Shown here one piece after another: positions 5,789 through 6,159 of a DNA stretch of 6,159 nucleotides. Each line of letters starts with the position of its first letter. The stretch's first letter is position 1. A model generated the notes under the pieces. The model was not told the DNA's origin, did no database searches, and was given only the letters and a program-made list of their open reading frames with translations. The stretch lies in NCBI GenBank assembly GCA_947174825.1, contig CAMWKN010000108.1, positions 1 to 6,159 on the forward strand, given 5' to 3'. This DNA comes from an uncultured Clostridium sp. GTDB lineage: Bacteria > Bacillota_A > Clostridia > Lachnospirales > Lachnospiraceae. Both the position numbers and the translations under genes were made by a program.

Positions 5789-6159
5789 ATGATAATTTCT
5801 ATTCAGAAAAGACATATTTTCTTTCTGATTCTTATCATTCTTGGGATGATACTTCTGATTAAAAATTATAAAATTGCAGGCAATATTATGAGAGACAGAG
5901 ACTTATCGGAGTATCGTGGAAATTATGAGCCAGGGGATTATGTGACAGTAGATTTCGATACGATGTTGTATATGGAATATGATGGGCCGTATGGTGGGAG
6001 AGAGAAACGATATGATGTATATAGTACACCAGATAGTTCGGTTTATTATGTCAATGGCTTAGAGACAAAATATATATTGTTAGAAATTACGGATGAGAAC
6101 ATGATTGAGAAGATGGATAAGGGACAAATGGAAACTCAAAAAGTAGTGGGGATTGTTTA
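5789..6159 (+). CDS. Unrecognised membrane-anchored protein, N-terminal part (runs off right edge)
   Basis: An open frame of 123 codons continues past the window end. The start ATG at 5789 has a GAAGGA ribosome-binding site at 5772-5777 with 11 nt spacing. The protein opens with a short basic stretch and one hydrophobic segment at about residues 9-25 (FFLILIILGMILLI core), with no clear cleavage site, so it is probably an N-terminally anchored protein with an extracytoplasmic domain. The following part is rich in tyrosine, aspartate and glycine: YEPGDYVTVDFDTMLYMEYD from 46, then a likely beta-strand pattern YDVYSTPDSSVYYVNGLETKY. I cannot assign a family. The absence of stops over 371 bases, the ribosome-binding site and the coherent membrane anchor support a real gene. 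It follows the three-segment membrane protein by 86 bp and may form a pair with it. Confidence 0.72.
   Translation, partial: MIISIQKRHIFFLILIILGMILLIKNYKIAGNIMRDRDLSEYRGNYEPGDYVTVDFDTMLYMEYDGPYGGREKRYDVYSTPDSSVYYVNGLETKYILLEITDENMIEKMDKGQMETQKVVGIV

Overview
The window looks like a chromosomal housekeeping segment from a low-to-moderate-GC Gram-positive anaerobe of the class Clostridia, most likely a Lachnospiraceae-type gut bacterium. The evidence is the strong GGAGG-type ribosome-binding sites, the AT-rich intergenic DNA, clostridial-style protein sequences, and the gene set itself (typA, a two-OB-fold ssb-like gene, a short CobO-like gene, dapA, dapB, cvpA-like, queH). The genus cannot be fixed from the sequence alone.

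Layout. Positions 1-392 hold the start of typA/bipA on the minus strand; the gene runs off the left edge. A 245-bp divergent intergenic region follows, with a plausible minus-strand promoter whose spacer is almost filled by a perfect 14-bp palindrome. Everything to the right is on the plus strand: an SSB-like protein with two OB-fold regions (638-1273), a short ATP:corrinoid adenosyltransferase-family protein (1437-1931), dapA (2005-2895), dapB (2993-3748), a CvpA-family membrane protein overlapping dapB by one base (3748-4188), queH (4267-4881), an unrecognised protein with three predicted membrane segments (4980-5702), and the 5' part of an unrecognised membrane-anchored protein (5789 to the right edge).

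How the genes fit together. DapA and DapB catalyse consecutive steps of the diaminopimelate/lysine pathway: pyruvate plus aspartate semialdehyde to HTPA, then to tetrahydrodipicolinate. This feeds peptidoglycan and lysine synthesis. QueH finishes queuosine synthesis in tRNA by reducing epoxyqueuosine. TypA is a ribosome-associated GTPase. The CobO-like and SSB-like genes have no visible pathway partners here. The plus-strand genes are spaced by 1 base of overlap to 163 bp of gap, and several gaps contain inverted repeats, so the run may be several transcription units rather than one operon. The clearest of these is a perfect 15-bp stem just after dapA.

I see no mobile element, CRISPR array, tRNA, rRNA or recognisable riboswitch. 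No obviously new multi-gene system is visible. The points most worth a second look are the intergenic inverted repeats, the short CobO-like protein, the DapA active-site and effector-site residues, and the two unrecognised membrane proteins at the right end.
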